64,000 nucleotides of DNA from an uncultured Bacteroidales bacterium (GTDB lineage Bacteria; Bacteroidota; Bacteroidia; Bacteroidales; Paludibacteraceae), in assembly GCA_900316125.1 (NCBI GenBank), contig ONBO01000015.1:1-64000 (forward strand), given 5' to 3'. A model generated the notes under the pieces. It was not told where the DNA came from. It ran no database searches and saw only the letters and a list, made by a program, of their open reading frames with translations. Every line of letters starts with the position of its first letter. The stretch's first letter is position 1. The translations under genes and the position numbers were made by a program. Shown one piece after another: positions 48,024-56,135 of the stretch.

Positions 48024-48237
48024 GGTACTCCGGCGGGAGTCCCTTTTATTAAAAACAGAAGCGTTTGCTTTCGCTCTTAAAGGCTGAAAAACTAGGAATC
48101 TTTCAAACCAATAGGTAAGGGCATAGCAGAATGTTTCCGCGCCATGGCGTGGAGCCACTGTCTGCATACTTACCTATTTAGGTTTCCTAGTACCTATAGC
48201 CTTTAAGCGTGTAGTATGGTAGCCTCACGCTTTTTTT
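48024..48237 (+). ncRNA. Unidentified structured RNA (about 210 nt), possible 6S-like or leader RNA
   Basis: The 47887-48285 gap holds no credible ORF but has nested inverted repeats: CTTAAAGGCT (48076-48085) with AGCCTTTAAG (48198-48207); ACTAGGAA (48091-48098) with TTCCTAGT (48184-48191); AATAGGTAAG (48110-48119) with CTTACCTATT (48169-48178); GCAGA (48126-48130) with TCTGC (48161-48165); and an apical CCGCGC/GCGTGG hairpin with CATG loop. The result is one long rod with an asymmetric bubble (11 nt on the 5' side, 5 nt on the 3' side) between stems two and three. A promoter precedes it and a hairpin plus T-run ends it. The rod-with-bubble shape and size recall 6S RNA, but I cannot recognise the sequence. 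It may instead be the leader of the PKD lipoprotein gene. Confidence 0.6.
48205..48237 (+). terminator. Terminator of the structured RNA
   Basis: AAGCGTG (48205-48211) pairs with CACGCTT (48226-48232), 14-nt loop, followed by T to 48237. Its 5' arm shares AAG with the base of the long rod, so the two structures compete for three bases. Its loop contains GTAGCCT, complementary to the loop of the next hairpin (48246-48267). Confidence 0.7.
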
Positions 48238-48285
48238 GTTTGATACCCAGAAAGAGGCTACTCTGGGCAAAAAACAAGCAATGAA

Positions 48286-49419
48286 ATGAAATCAAAAATT
48301 TTACCAATTTTACTTATCCCACTTTTGTTTATCGCTTGTAAACAAAATGAGCCAGAGGAAATAAATCCATTAGCGTCATTTGAGTATACACAAGATGGAT
48401 TGACAGTATCATTTGTTAACAAATCTACAAATGCCAACTCATATTTGTGGGCATTTGGAGATGGCTCAACATCATCAGAAAAAGACCCTATTCATACTTA
48501 TACACAAGAAGGTGAATACACTATTTTATTGAGTGTACGTAATATAACAAAAACAAACCAGCGTTCGATACAAATAACTGTTTCAAAACAAGAAAGTCAG
48601 CCTGTTGCAAAATTCACGTGTAAGAGTGAAGATCTAAAAGTGTCTTTTACAAATATTTCAACAAATGCCATGGCGTACCAATGGGATTTTGGAGATGGAT
48701 TCACATCCTACCAGAAAGACCCAGTACACACATATAAGCAAGAGGGCAGTTATACTGTGTCATTAACAGCGACTAACATTTATAAATCTGACACTTACAC
48801 ATTGAAGGTAGATGTGTCATATAGAACTCCCGAGGCATCATTTTCATATATTACGGAACAACCTTTTTATGTATATCTTACTAACACGTCAAAGAACGCA
48901 GAATCGTATTTGTGGGAATTTGGAGACGGAACTACTTCAACAGAAAAAAATCCCCTTCATCAATATGCCGGGATTGGAGTTTATAAAATTAAATTGACTG
49001 CTAAGAATGGAACAAAAACAGCCTACTATGAAAAAAATATTACATTAGAGGCTCCGACAACCTGCTATATTAAAACTTTTGAATTTAATAAAGTTCCAAC
49101 TAATAACTGTTACTATCAGTTACAACTTACGGATGATTATACATTCTCAAAAACAACGTATCTATGTACTAGTTGGGTGTTGTTATCATCTGCAAACTTA
49201 CCTTATGATTATACGCTCGCGAATGCAAAAAAAATTGACACCTCAAAAGACTATGTTCTGCGATTATATAAAAGTACCACAACGCCAAGTGAATCGCAAG
49301 CAAGCGGGAAAGGAGATTTCAGAGCAAGTATCACATCACAACAACTCTCCAAATATCCAGTAGTTCTTAAGTGGTCAGAATCAAATGTGAATATTTGGAT
49401 TTATTTTATTTGGGAATAG
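48286..49419 (+). CDS. PKD-repeat surface lipoprotein, AT-rich
   Basis: 377 residues. Lipobox LLFIAC (Cys 18). Three PKD domains follow, each with the core YLWAFGDGSTSSEKDPIHTY or its variants YQWDFGDGFTSYQKDPVHTY and YLWEFGDGTTSTEKNPLHQY (near residues 62, 127 and 206). The last 115 residues (starting about TCYIKTFEFNKVP) form an unrecognised domain with many Tyr and Thr. PKD lipoproteins are usually surface adhesive or spacer modules. Codons are strongly A/T-ending (AAA, ATT, ACA, CAA), unlike the neighbours, which favour AAG, GAG and GCC. This, together with a flanking structured RNA and its own terminator, suggests recent acquisition. The function is unknown. Confidence 0.88.
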   Translation: MKSKILPILLIPLLFIACKQNEPEEINPLASFEYTQDGLTVSFVNKSTNANSYLWAFGDGSTSSEKDPIHTYTQEGEYTILLSVRNITKTNQRSIQITVSKQESQPVAKFTCKSEDLKVSFTNISTNAMAYQWDFGDGFTSYQKDPVHTYKQEGSYTVSLTATNIYKSDTYTLKVDVSYRTPEASFSYITEQPFYVYLTNTSKNAESYLWEFGDGTTSTEKNPLHQYAGIGVYKIKLTAKNGTKTAYYEKNITLEAPTTCYIKTFEFNKVPTNNCYYQLQLTDDYTFSKTTYLCTSWVLLSSANLPYDYTLANAKKIDTSKDYVLRLYKSTTTPSESQASGKGDFRASITSQQLSKYPVVLKWSESNVNIWIYFIWE

Positions 49420-49444
49420 GAGATTATTAAATAAATAATACAAA

Positions 49445-49485
49445 ATATCACCGATTAGAAAAACTAACATCGGTGATATTTTTTT
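49445..49485. terminator. Strong bidirectional-looking terminator between PKD gene and pyrC
   Basis: Perfect 11-bp stem ATATCACCGAT / ATCGGTGATAT, extended inside by TAG/CTA, followed by T on the plus strand. It separates the convergent PKD lipoprotein and pyrC genes. Confidence 0.88.
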
Positions 49486-49495
49486 GCTAGTAAAT

Positions 49496-50830
49496 TTAAC
49501 CCTTAAACTCCAGCGGTTCAGCAACCTGACCGTGGAACGCCCCTGCGTTGTAAGCCACACGTCCGTTTATCATAGTAAGTTCCACCGAATGGGAGAACTC
49601 CATCTCCTCATACGGTGACCAGCCGCATTTTGACAATACGTATTGCGGCTTCACCACTGTTTTTTTAGACCTTGTGAGTATTGTTAAGTCTGCCTTGAAA
49701 CCTTTACGTATAAAGCCACGGTTTTTGATTCCATAAATAATGGCCGGATTATGGCACATCATGCGCACAAGCTTGTCCATGGTGACATAGCCTTTTTCCG
49801 CCAGTTCAGCCATTGCTACTAGTGAGTATTGAATGGAAGGCATTCCAGAGGCGGCGTTGAAGAGCCAGCCCTGCTTATCACTTAGCAGGTGAGGCGCATG
49901 GTCTGTGGCTATGGTGTCAATTTTATTGGTTGAAAGTGCGCCAAGCAGCCCTTTCTTGTCTGATAAAGCTTTAATGGCTGGGTTGCACTTGATTCTGGCA
50001 CCAAGTCTCTTATAGTCAAGGTCACAGAAATAGAGGTAGTGTGGACATGTCTCCGCTGTAATTCTCTTTTCTGATGCTGGTTTGTTATTAAACAGTGTAA
50101 GTTCCCTCTCCGTGCTCACATGCGCCACATGCAGCCTCGCTCCACACTTCTTTGCCATCTCCACGGCAAAAGCCGATGCTCTGTAGCAGGCCTCTGTGCT
50201 GCGCACCTGAGGGTGACACTCTATTGGCACCTCATCACCGTAAAGTTTCTTGTAATGCTCAGAATTAGCCCGTATTATTGACTCATCTTCAGCATGCACG
50301 GTAATAAGGGCCGGAACCTCTCTGAAAATACGTTCCACTAGACTCTGGTTATCCACAAGCATACCGCCTGTAGATGAGCCTAAAAAGAGTTTTACGCCGC
50401 AAATTTTGGTATAGTCAGCACTCTTAAGCTCCTCAAGATTAGTGTTGGTAGCTCCTATGTAGAATCCGTAGTTGCAGTATGATTTTTCAGCCGCCATAGC
50501 CATCTTATCCTCCCATGCCTGTACCGTTATGGTAAGCGGCTTTGTGTTTGGCATATCAAGCACTGATGTCACGCCTCCAGCCACGGCCGCACGGCTTTCT
50601 GTGCTAAAATCAGCCTTGTCAGGGAAGCCCGGGTCACGGAAATGCACGTGGGTGTCTATAACACCAGGGAGTAGAAACGCACCGTCAGCCTCTACCACAT
50701 CAGCGGAGTCAAGAACGCCTTGCGGTACACCGCCTTCAAAGATGTCAGCTATGGAGTCTCCGTCCACCAGCACTGAGCCGTGGGAAATGCGCTCCTCATT
50801 AACTATGCGTGCGTTATGTATAAGTATCAT
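49496..50830 (-). CDS. pyrC: Dihydroorotase (class I type)
   Basis: 444 residues. It cyclises N-carbamoyl-aspartate to dihydroorotate in pyrimidine synthesis. The binuclear zinc site is complete: GVIDTHVHFRDPGFPDK (HxH, about residues 56-72), the Lys-equivalent region CGVKLFLGSSTGGML (metal-bridging carboxylated Lys at about 147), TVHAEDES, HVAHVSTERE and IATDHAPHLLSDKQ (Asp near 310). Cytoplasmic. The glycosyltransferase gene ends one base upstream, so the two share a transcript. AllB-type allantoinase or hydantoinase are related alternatives, but the residue pattern fits dihydroorotase of Bacteroidetes. Confidence 0.92.
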   Translation of the reverse strand: MILIHNARIVNEERISHGSVLVDGDSIADIFEGGVPQGVLDSADVVEADGAFLLPGVIDTHVHFRDPGFPDKADFSTESRAAVAGGVTSVLDMPNTKPLTITVQAWEDKMAMAAEKSYCNYGFYIGATNTNLEELKSADYTKICGVKLFLGSSTGGMLVDNQSLVERIFREVPALITVHAEDESIIRANSEHYKKLYGDEVPIECHPQVRSTEACYRASAFAVEMAKKCGARLHVAHVSTERELTLFNNKPASEKRITAETCPHYLYFCDLDYKRLGARIKCNPAIKALSDKKGLLGALSTNKIDTIATDHAPHLLSDKQGWLFNAASGMPSIQYSLVAMAELAEKGYVTMDKLVRMMCHNPAIIYGIKNRGFIRKGFKADLTILTRSKKTVVKPQYVLSKCGWSPYEEMEFSHSVELTMINGRVAYNAGAFHGQVAEPLEFKG

Positions 50831-50831
50831 G

Positions 50832-51578
50832 TCAGGCCTTGGATGCTTTCTTAGGATATTTGCGTGTGAAACTCTGCAACTTAAGGCGTATCACTCCAAG
50901 CAGTGCCTCAGAGAATATGCCGCCGCTCATCTTTGATGTGCCAAGTTCTCGGTTTACAAACACGATAGGCACCTCCTTTATGGTAAAGCCGCACTTATAG
51001 GCGGTGAACTTCATCTCTATCTGGAATGCGTACCCCACAAACTTAATCTTGTCAAGCTCTATGGTCTCTAGCACCTCACGGCGGTAGCATTTGAAGCCTG
51101 CTGTGGTGTCTGCTATAGGCAATCCTGTTACTATGCGCACATACTTAGATGCAAAGTATGACATGAGCACACGGCCCATAGGCCAGTTAACCACGTTCAC
51201 ACCTGACACATAGCGTGAGCCTATGGCCACATCGGCGCCCTCATCATGACAGGCTGCGTAGAGGCGGAGCAAATCTTTGGGATTGTGTGAAAAATCAGCG
51301 TCCATCTCAAACACGTACTCGTATGTACGCTCAAGAGCCCACTTGAAACCAGCGATATAGGCTCTGCCCAAGCCCTGCTTGCCTGAGCGCTCAAGAATAT
51401 GCAGGCGGTCTTTGAACTCCGCCTGCAATTTCTTTACTATCTGCGCTGTTCCGTCAGGAGAGCCGTCATCAATCACAAGGATGTCAAACGGATGCTCAAG
51501 GGCAAAAACCACCCTTATTATGTTTTCTATGTTCTCCTTCTCGTTATAAGTAGGAATCAGCACTATTGAATCTGACAT
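50832..51578 (-). CDS. Polyprenol-phosphate glycosyltransferase (GT2, DPM1-like)
   Basis: 248 residues, the size of single-domain dolichyl-phosphate mannose synthases. GT2 motifs: LIPTYNEKENIENIIRVV at the N-terminus, VIDDGSPDGTAQIV, and YVFEMDADFSHNPKDLL with the DxD metal site; a C-terminal FVNRELGTSKMSGGI segment is typical of polyprenol monophosphomannose synthases. It should transfer a sugar from a nucleotide donor to polyprenol phosphate at the inner membrane, for surface glycan or protein glycosylation. It has no membrane helices of its own. It lies immediately upstream of pyrC (1-base gap). Confidence 0.9.
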   Translation of the reverse strand: MSDSIVLIPTYNEKENIENIIRVVFALEHPFDILVIDDGSPDGTAQIVKKLQAEFKDRLHILERSGKQGLGRAYIAGFKWALERTYEYVFEMDADFSHNPKDLLRLYAACHDEGADVAIGSRYVSGVNVVNWPMGRVLMSYFASKYVRIVTGLPIADTTAGFKCYRREVLETIELDKIKFVGYAFQIEMKFTAYKCGFTIKEVPIVFVNRELGTSKMSGGIFSEALLGVIRLKLQSFTRKYPKKASKA

Positions 51579-51593
51579 AATAAATAAGTCTTA

Positions 51594-51680
51594 CTATTTA
51601 TTTTTGTTACGAATTTGTAATATTATAACTGGCACAATGCACATTGCGAGCAGTATAATTCCTGTTATTGCAACTCCCAT
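51594..51680 (-). CDS. Possible 28-residue single-pass membrane microprotein
   Basis: On the minus strand ATG 51680 to TAG 51594 encodes 28 residues: MGVAITGIILLAMCIVPVII is a membrane helix and the tail is basic (RNKNK). It sits in the 231-base gap between the glycosyltransferase gene and the next small protein, and no other ORF uses this space. The hydrophobic-then-positive pattern is what a small inner-membrane protein would show. Evidence is only composition and position. Confidence 0.45.
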   Translation of the reverse strand: MGVAITGIILLAMCIVPVIILQIRNKNK

Positions 51681-51809
51681 GATAAAAAATCTTTAATTGT
51701 TAATACTAAGTTTAATCTCACATTAAACGCAAAGTATTACCAAAAAGAGTGAAATGGGAACAGTATTTTATGCCTCTCCTCACTGATGGAGGCGTTTGCA
51801 AGCAACGTC

Positions 51810-52088
51810 TCAGAAAAACAGCGGTAGCAGCAATGCCATCACCGCAATAATGGCAACTACAGGAGCGGACAGATGTTTTACAGCGTAAGTAGTTGTGTCT
51901 GGTACAGTTACCGGCGATGTCAGCGTTGCCTCACACATTGCCATAGTGCTGTCTGCACTGTCGAGGCAGTCAGACATCAGCGTAACTGTCATGCCGTTTT
52001 CAGCGATATACCTAACCCCGTCCGCAATGCCGTTAAAGGCGAATGCAGAAACAATCATTACAGTGATATATGCTAAAACACGTTTCAT
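51810..52088 (-). CDS. Small exported or membrane protein, unknown function
   Basis: 92 residues from ATG 52088; the open frame extends upstream to 52163 but those residues lie across the promoter box and the aroE end. An N-terminal hydrophobic segment (VLAYITVMIVSAFAFNGIA) and a C-terminal one (VVAIIAVMALLLPLFF) flank a short soluble middle (about 25-70) with two Cys (MSDCLDS, AMCEA). It may be a hairpin membrane protein or an exported protein anchored at its C-terminus. A TATCTTTG box lies eight bases before the ATG, so its mRNA should be nearly leaderless. I do not recognise the family. Confidence 0.6.
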   Translation of the reverse strand: MKRVLAYITVMIVSAFAFNGIADGVRYIAENGMTVTLMSDCLDSADSTMAMCEATLTSPVTVPDTTTYAVKHLSAPVVAIIAVMALLLPLFF

Positions 52089-52096
52089 GGCGGTTG

Positions 52097-52104
52097 CAAA
52101 GATA
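52097..52104 (-). promoter_or_regulatory. -7 promoter box of the 92-residue protein gene
   Basis: TATCTTTG on the minus strand, exact TAnnTTTG match, ending eight bases before the ATG at 52088. No -33 TTTG found. Confidence 0.5.
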
Positions 52105-52111
52105 CAAAAAA

Positions 52112-52873
52112 TCAGACCACAATCTCCCAGGCTTTGCGAGCCTGCTCCACAAACAAATCCCAACCGTTTTTGGTTGTTGCACCTTTGAGCTCAGCCTGCT
52201 GCAGGAAGAGAGTTCTTATAGGGTTGTATATTGCGTCAATGGCAATGTGCTTATCTGTGATATACTCGTAAGGTATGTTAGGACACTGGTTCACAATAGG
52301 GAAGCAGCCCACGTTGGTGGCGTTGGCTATTATGGTGTGCTCTTTCATTGTCTCCTCTGTTATATCCTCATAGTGCATGAACCCCTCTTTGTCTCTTGTT
52401 ACGAGCGTGGACTCAATGCCTAATTGTTTAAGGGCGTACCTTGCAGCTTTGGCCATACCACCAGTTCCTAAGATAAGGGCTTTCTTGTGGTCAGGTGTGA
52501 GCATTGGCTTTATGGCGTGTGTAAAACCTATCCAGTCTGTGTTGTAGCCCGATAAGGTCCTTATGCCCGTCTCCTTGTCCCTGTCAACCTTAATCACGTT
52601 CACAGCACCAATCTCAAGCGCCACAGGGTCAATATAGTCAAGGTACTGCATCACAGAAATCTTGAACGGCATTGTAACGCTAAGTCCGCGCAGCAGAGGG
52701 TTCTTGTCTAGATAGGCAGGGAAATCCTCTATCTTTTGCAGCGTCTTTGCGTCAAAATGATGCTGAATAAGTTTAAGGTTCTTGAACTTCTCATTCCAGT
52801 ACTCTGATGAGTATGAGTGAGTCAGAGGGTTACCTATTATTGCGTAAAGTTTTGTGATTCTAGGTCTAGGCAT
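52112..52873 (-). CDS. aroE: Shikimate dehydrogenase
   Basis: 253 residues, slightly short of E. coli AroE (272) but normal for Bacteroidetes. It reduces 3-dehydroshikimate to shikimate with NADPH in aromatic amino-acid synthesis. Motifs: YAIIGNPLTHSYSSEYWNEK (substrate binding, residues about 10-29), GLSVTMPFKISVMQYLD with the catalytic Lys, SGYNTDWIGF with the catalytic Asp, and LGTGGMAKAARYAL for NADP. Its start overlaps the end of the DedA gene by 8 bases (52866-52873), so it belongs to the minus-strand operon that starts at the AI-2E permease gene. The substitution of GMA for GxA in the dinucleotide loop is common in this phylum. Confidence 0.93.
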   Translation of the reverse strand: MPRPRITKLYAIIGNPLTHSYSSEYWNEKFKNLKLIQHHFDAKTLQKIEDFPAYLDKNPLLRGLSVTMPFKISVMQYLDYIDPVALEIGAVNVIKVDRDKETGIRTLSGYNTDWIGFTHAIKPMLTPDHKKALILGTGGMAKAARYALKQLGIESTLVTRDKEGFMHYEDITEETMKEHTIIANATNVGCFPIVNQCPNIPYEYITDKHIAIDAIYNPIRTLFLQQAELKGATTKNGWDLFVEQARKAWEIVV

Positions 52874-53615
52874 TTTTCTTACGGAATTGTTTGATTACGA
52901 ATATTACAACTGCCACTGCCAGCAGCACTACAAGTATAATGGACAGCTCGTGGCTGTATTTCTCAATAAGATCCTTCTGTCCGTGAGCCAGATAACCAAG
53001 GAGTGCCAGCACTGCGTTCCAGATGAATGCTCCAAGGAATGTGAAGAGGGTGAAACTTGCCAGGTTCATCTTTGATAGCCCCGCCGGAATGGATATAAGC
53101 TGGCGTATGGCAGGGATAAACCTGCCTATGAACGTGGAGGCGTTACCGTGCTCCACAAAGTATTTCTCCGCCTTCTCCACACCGTCACGGTCTATAAGAA
53201 GCCAGTGCGCCACCTTAGTGTCAGCCAGTTTGTAGACAATAGGTCTGCCAAGCCAGAGTGCCAGGAAATAGTTAATGTACGCCCCGATGAGAGCACCCAG
53301 CGTTCCAAATAGTATTACGAGGAAAATGTTAAGGTCACTATCCTCCTCTGACGCAATGTAGGCTGCAGGTGGAATCACCACCTCAGACGGGAATGGCACA
53401 AATGAGCTCTCCACCGCCATAAGCGCGGCTATGGAGGCGTAGTTAGTATTGCGGTCATACCAGTCTATTACGTTTTGGAGCAGACTCTTGCTCTCCTGTA
53501 CAGAGTCTTGCTGCAGAATCTGTACCTGAGGGTCAACCTCTTGCGGCTCAATATCCTGAGCGAACAGTGCGAGAGGCAGTAATGATATTGCTATTATTAT
53601 AAACAGTCTTCTCAT
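52866..53615 (-). CDS. DedA-family membrane protein with N-terminal exported extension
   Basis: 249 residues. The DedA core is clear: ESSFVPFPSEVVIPPAAYIA, GALIGAYINYFLALWLGRP, FIGRFIPAIRQLISIPAGLS and a final membrane helix. DedA proteins act in undecaprenyl-phosphate or phospholipid flipping and in membrane-potential homeostasis. The unusual part is the first 60 residues: a signal-peptide-like start (MRRLFIIIAISLLPLALFAQ) followed by a polar Gln/Glu-rich stretch, before the first core helix. This would place a periplasmic segment ahead of the family domain. It overlaps aroE (8 bases) and the TPR gene (4 bases). Confidence 0.9.
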   Translation of the reverse strand: MRRLFIIIAISLLPLALFAQDIEPQEVDPQVQILQQDSVQESKSLLQNVIDWYDRNTNYASIAALMAVESSFVPFPSEVVIPPAAYIASEEDSDLNIFLVILFGTLGALIGAYINYFLALWLGRPIVYKLADTKVAHWLLIDRDGVEKAEKYFVEHGNASTFIGRFIPAIRQLISIPAGLSKMNLASFTLFTFLGAFIWNAVLALLGYLAHGQKDLIEKYSHELSIILVVLLAVAVVIFVIKQFRKKNA

Positions 53616-55030
53616 AAAAGTTTTTTTATGTTGTTTACAAAACCTATTGCGTCAGGGTGGAAATCAAGAAATGCCTCACCCATACCGCTGTCCTGCTGCA
53701 TGGCCTGCATCAGATAGTATCGGGCGTTAGTGTGATCTCCTATGGCGTAATATGTTGCTGCAAGTGTTATGTCTGTTGATTTAAGTGTCACCCCTTCCCT
53801 TTTTGCCTGCATGAGGCAGTCAAGGGCGTCGTCAAAATTTCCTACTGCGGCGTAAGCCTGTCCAAGCTTGGCAGTTAGTGAGCCTTGGTGCGGGCTCAGT
53901 GACAGTGAACGGCGATAGCAGTATATGCAATGCTCCCAGTTGTCTGTGTTAAAGTAGCAGTCTGCCAGCACACTCCAATAGAAACTGTTGTTCTCATTCT
54001 CAGTGATGGCCCTCTTTATCCAGAATATGGCTGTCTCAAAGTTCCCGTAGTCATTCTCCACGTCAAGAAAGAACCCCATGCCTATGCCAAAGAGCGCATC
54101 GGAGTTGTCCTCATCAATATCAAGCGCAGCCTTATAGTACTTGCGCGCCTCTGTGAACTTGTCACAGTTGTTAAGCATATCTCCTATGCGTATAAGCAGT
54201 GTGGCGTCTGTACAATCCTCTCCCATAGCCTTTATGTAGCAGGCGGCTGCACGCTCATAATTGTCATTCTTCAAATGGCAGTCACCCATGGCACGCCATG
54301 CCTCTATATTGTTCTCATCAATTGATGTGGCGTAGTCAAAGGCTCGGATGGCATCATCTATGTTATCATTGTATTTATATAGGTAGCCAAGCTTATTCCA
54401 CAACTCTACGTTATAGGAGTCAGCGTCAAGAGCCTCCTCGCAAACTTTTATTGCTTCATCAAATCCGGTATCATTCTTCACATGGCACTCTATGAGGCTC
54501 TCATAAAGTGTGGCACTCTTGGGAAACAGTTTCAGACCGGCTTTCAAGGTCTTTATTGCATAGGGGTAGAGGAAGCACTGGTATTGGTTTGTGGCTATGT
54601 CTGTTATGGCGTTTACGGCAGTCTCATAATCCACATCCTTGACCCACTGTGCTATGGAGCGGATGTCTTCGCTTATTTTACCTCGGTTGCACTGTTCCGC
54701 ATGCACTCTTGAGAGCATTACGTGAGCGGAAAGTATATCCTCCGGCTCTTTCAGCACAGGGTCTTTAAGCAGAGCCCTGAGCAGTTTCACGGCTTTGTCA
54801 AAGCTGCCTGTGACTATGTGTATACGGGCAAACTCCATACGCATCTGAACATCGGCGGGATATGTGACAACCCCTTGCTTGAGAACTTTGAAGGCGTTCT
54901 CTAGGTCAAGAACGCTCTCATAGTAGTCAGCAATGGAAAAATACTCCTCGGCGTCAAAGTAGCCATCAGGGTCAGCGGCGTAGCGCTTAACCTCATCGGG
55001 AGTCTCTCCTCTGTTCAGTTTGTCACTCAT
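53612..55030 (-). CDS. Tetratricopeptide repeat protein
   Basis: 472 residues formed by about eleven TPR units, for example AFKVLKQGVVTYPADVQMRM, WNKLGYLYKYNDNIDDAIRA, WRAMGDCHLKNDNYERAAAC, LFGIGMGFFLDVENDYGNFE and TAKLGQAYAAVGNFDDALDC. There is no signal peptide, so it should be cytoplasmic. The content is acidic with many Asp/Glu residues. Homologues occur in Bacteroidales in the same order (AI-2E permease, TPR, DedA, aroE) as far as I recall; they serve as protein-interaction scaffolds and no specific function is known. Overlaps with both neighbours show translational coupling. Confidence 0.88.
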   Translation of the reverse strand: MSDKLNRGETPDEVKRYAADPDGYFDAEEYFSIADYYESVLDLENAFKVLKQGVVTYPADVQMRMEFARIHIVTGSFDKAVKLLRALLKDPVLKEPEDILSAHVMLSRVHAEQCNRGKISEDIRSIAQWVKDVDYETAVNAITDIATNQYQCFLYPYAIKTLKAGLKLFPKSATLYESLIECHVKNDTGFDEAIKVCEEALDADSYNVELWNKLGYLYKYNDNIDDAIRAFDYATSIDENNIEAWRAMGDCHLKNDNYERAAACYIKAMGEDCTDATLLIRIGDMLNNCDKFTEARKYYKAALDIDEDNSDALFGIGMGFFLDVENDYGNFETAIFWIKRAITENENNSFYWSVLADCYFNTDNWEHCIYCYRRSLSLSPHQGSLTAKLGQAYAAVGNFDDALDCLMQAKREGVTLKSTDITLAATYYAIGDHTNARYYLMQAMQQDSGMGEAFLDFHPDAIGFVNNIKKLL

Positions 55031-56093
55031 TCTGCAATAACTCCTCCTTGCTCTTATTCTCTACCACAAAATGTTTGTAGTATGATATTATCATGGTTGT
55101 CACCGGCAACGCTATAATCATGCCTAACATACCCATAAGTGAACCCCAAATTGAAAGAGACAGCAGTATCACGGCTGGTTTCATGCCAATGGCGTGCCCC
55201 ATAATCTTAGGTGTGAGCACCATATCAAGCGTGGTCTGCACTATTATGAACACAATGGCTATGCCAAGCAGGTACATCCAGAAACTTGTGTCTGTCTGTG
55301 TTGACTGAATGATTGCCACAAGAATAGGCGGTATCAGACCTAGTGAATGCAGATATGGCACCATGTTCAGAACGCCTATAAGGAATCCCATTGCAAACGC
55401 CATTCTGAGTCCTATTATCTTAAACCCGATGCCGAACATAAGTCCCACGATGGCGGAGATGAGCGCCTGCTTGCGGAAGTATATGTTCATGCCTGTAACA
55501 AGGTCTGATGTTATCTGGCGCATCATTGGCCTGTATTTTTTTGGTATCATGCCATGCCATGCTGTGCGGTAGTCTTCAAAATCATTGAGTAGAAAGAAGA
55601 TGTACAGGAATATTATGAAAAGCACTAGCAGCCCTGCCAGATATTCAAGAGATGAAGATAGAACATTGTACAGAGTAGGCATCATCTTCTGCATTATCTT
55701 ATCCTTGTTTTCATTTATGTTTGTAACTATTTTCTCAGCCCACATCTTGGTCTCTGGTGATATGTTGTAACCCTCAGAACTGGAGTATTGCTGTATAAGG
55801 GTCTCAACCTGCTCCACCTCTTTTGCCGCTGAGGCTGTGAAAATCATGATGACTCCAGTGAGCACGCACGCCACCAGAATCATTGAGACCAGAACGCTGA
55901 CTGTGCGCTGATGAAATATTTTGCGTTGCAAAATGTTAACAAGCGGATTCATCATGTAGGCAATGAACCATGCTATGAAGAAGGGCAATAAAACACCGCT
56001 TAATCTGTTTATAAGCAGTATAAGGCCTGTTGCTATTAGTAAGCCGCCAACTATTCTTACCGTTCGGTCAAAAGTAAATGGTCCTGAAAACAT
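55023..56093 (-). CDS. AI-2E family permease
   Basis: 356 residues with about eight hydrophobic segments. Family hallmarks are the N-terminal ATGLILLINRLSGVLLPFFI, the central helical periplasmic part with a Lys/Glu-rich stretch (about 80-145), and the C-terminal PYLHSLGLIPPILVAIIQS and GSLMGMLGMIIALPVTTMII. Members include YdgG/TqsA (AI-2 export) and sodium-proton antiporter-like proteins; the substrate here is unknown, and AI-2E is a family name rather than a function. It is the first gene of the minus-strand operon permease, TPR, DedA, aroE, with a consensus promoter at 56136-56166. Confidence 0.88.
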   Translation of the reverse strand: MFSGPFTFDRTVRIVGGLLIATGLILLINRLSGVLLPFFIAWFIAYMMNPLVNILQRKIFHQRTVSVLVSMILVACVLTGVIMIFTASAAKEVEQVETLIQQYSSSEGYNISPETKMWAEKIVTNINENKDKIMQKMMPTLYNVLSSSLEYLAGLLVLFIIFLYIFFLLNDFEDYRTAWHGMIPKKYRPMMRQITSDLVTGMNIYFRKQALISAIVGLMFGIGFKIIGLRMAFAMGFLIGVLNMVPYLHSLGLIPPILVAIIQSTQTDTSFWMYLLGIAIVFIIVQTTLDMVLTPKIMGHAIGMKPAVILLSLSIWGSLMGMLGMIIALPVTTMIISYYKHFVVENKSKEELLQNE

Positions 56094-56135
56094 GATGATG
56101 TGTTAATTTTTTTGTAATTTTGCTGATTGAAAGTG

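Noticed and set aside
48812..49363. Small ORFs within the PKD lipoprotein gene
   Set aside because: Frame-shifted shadows of the repeated PKD codons in an AT-rich gene.
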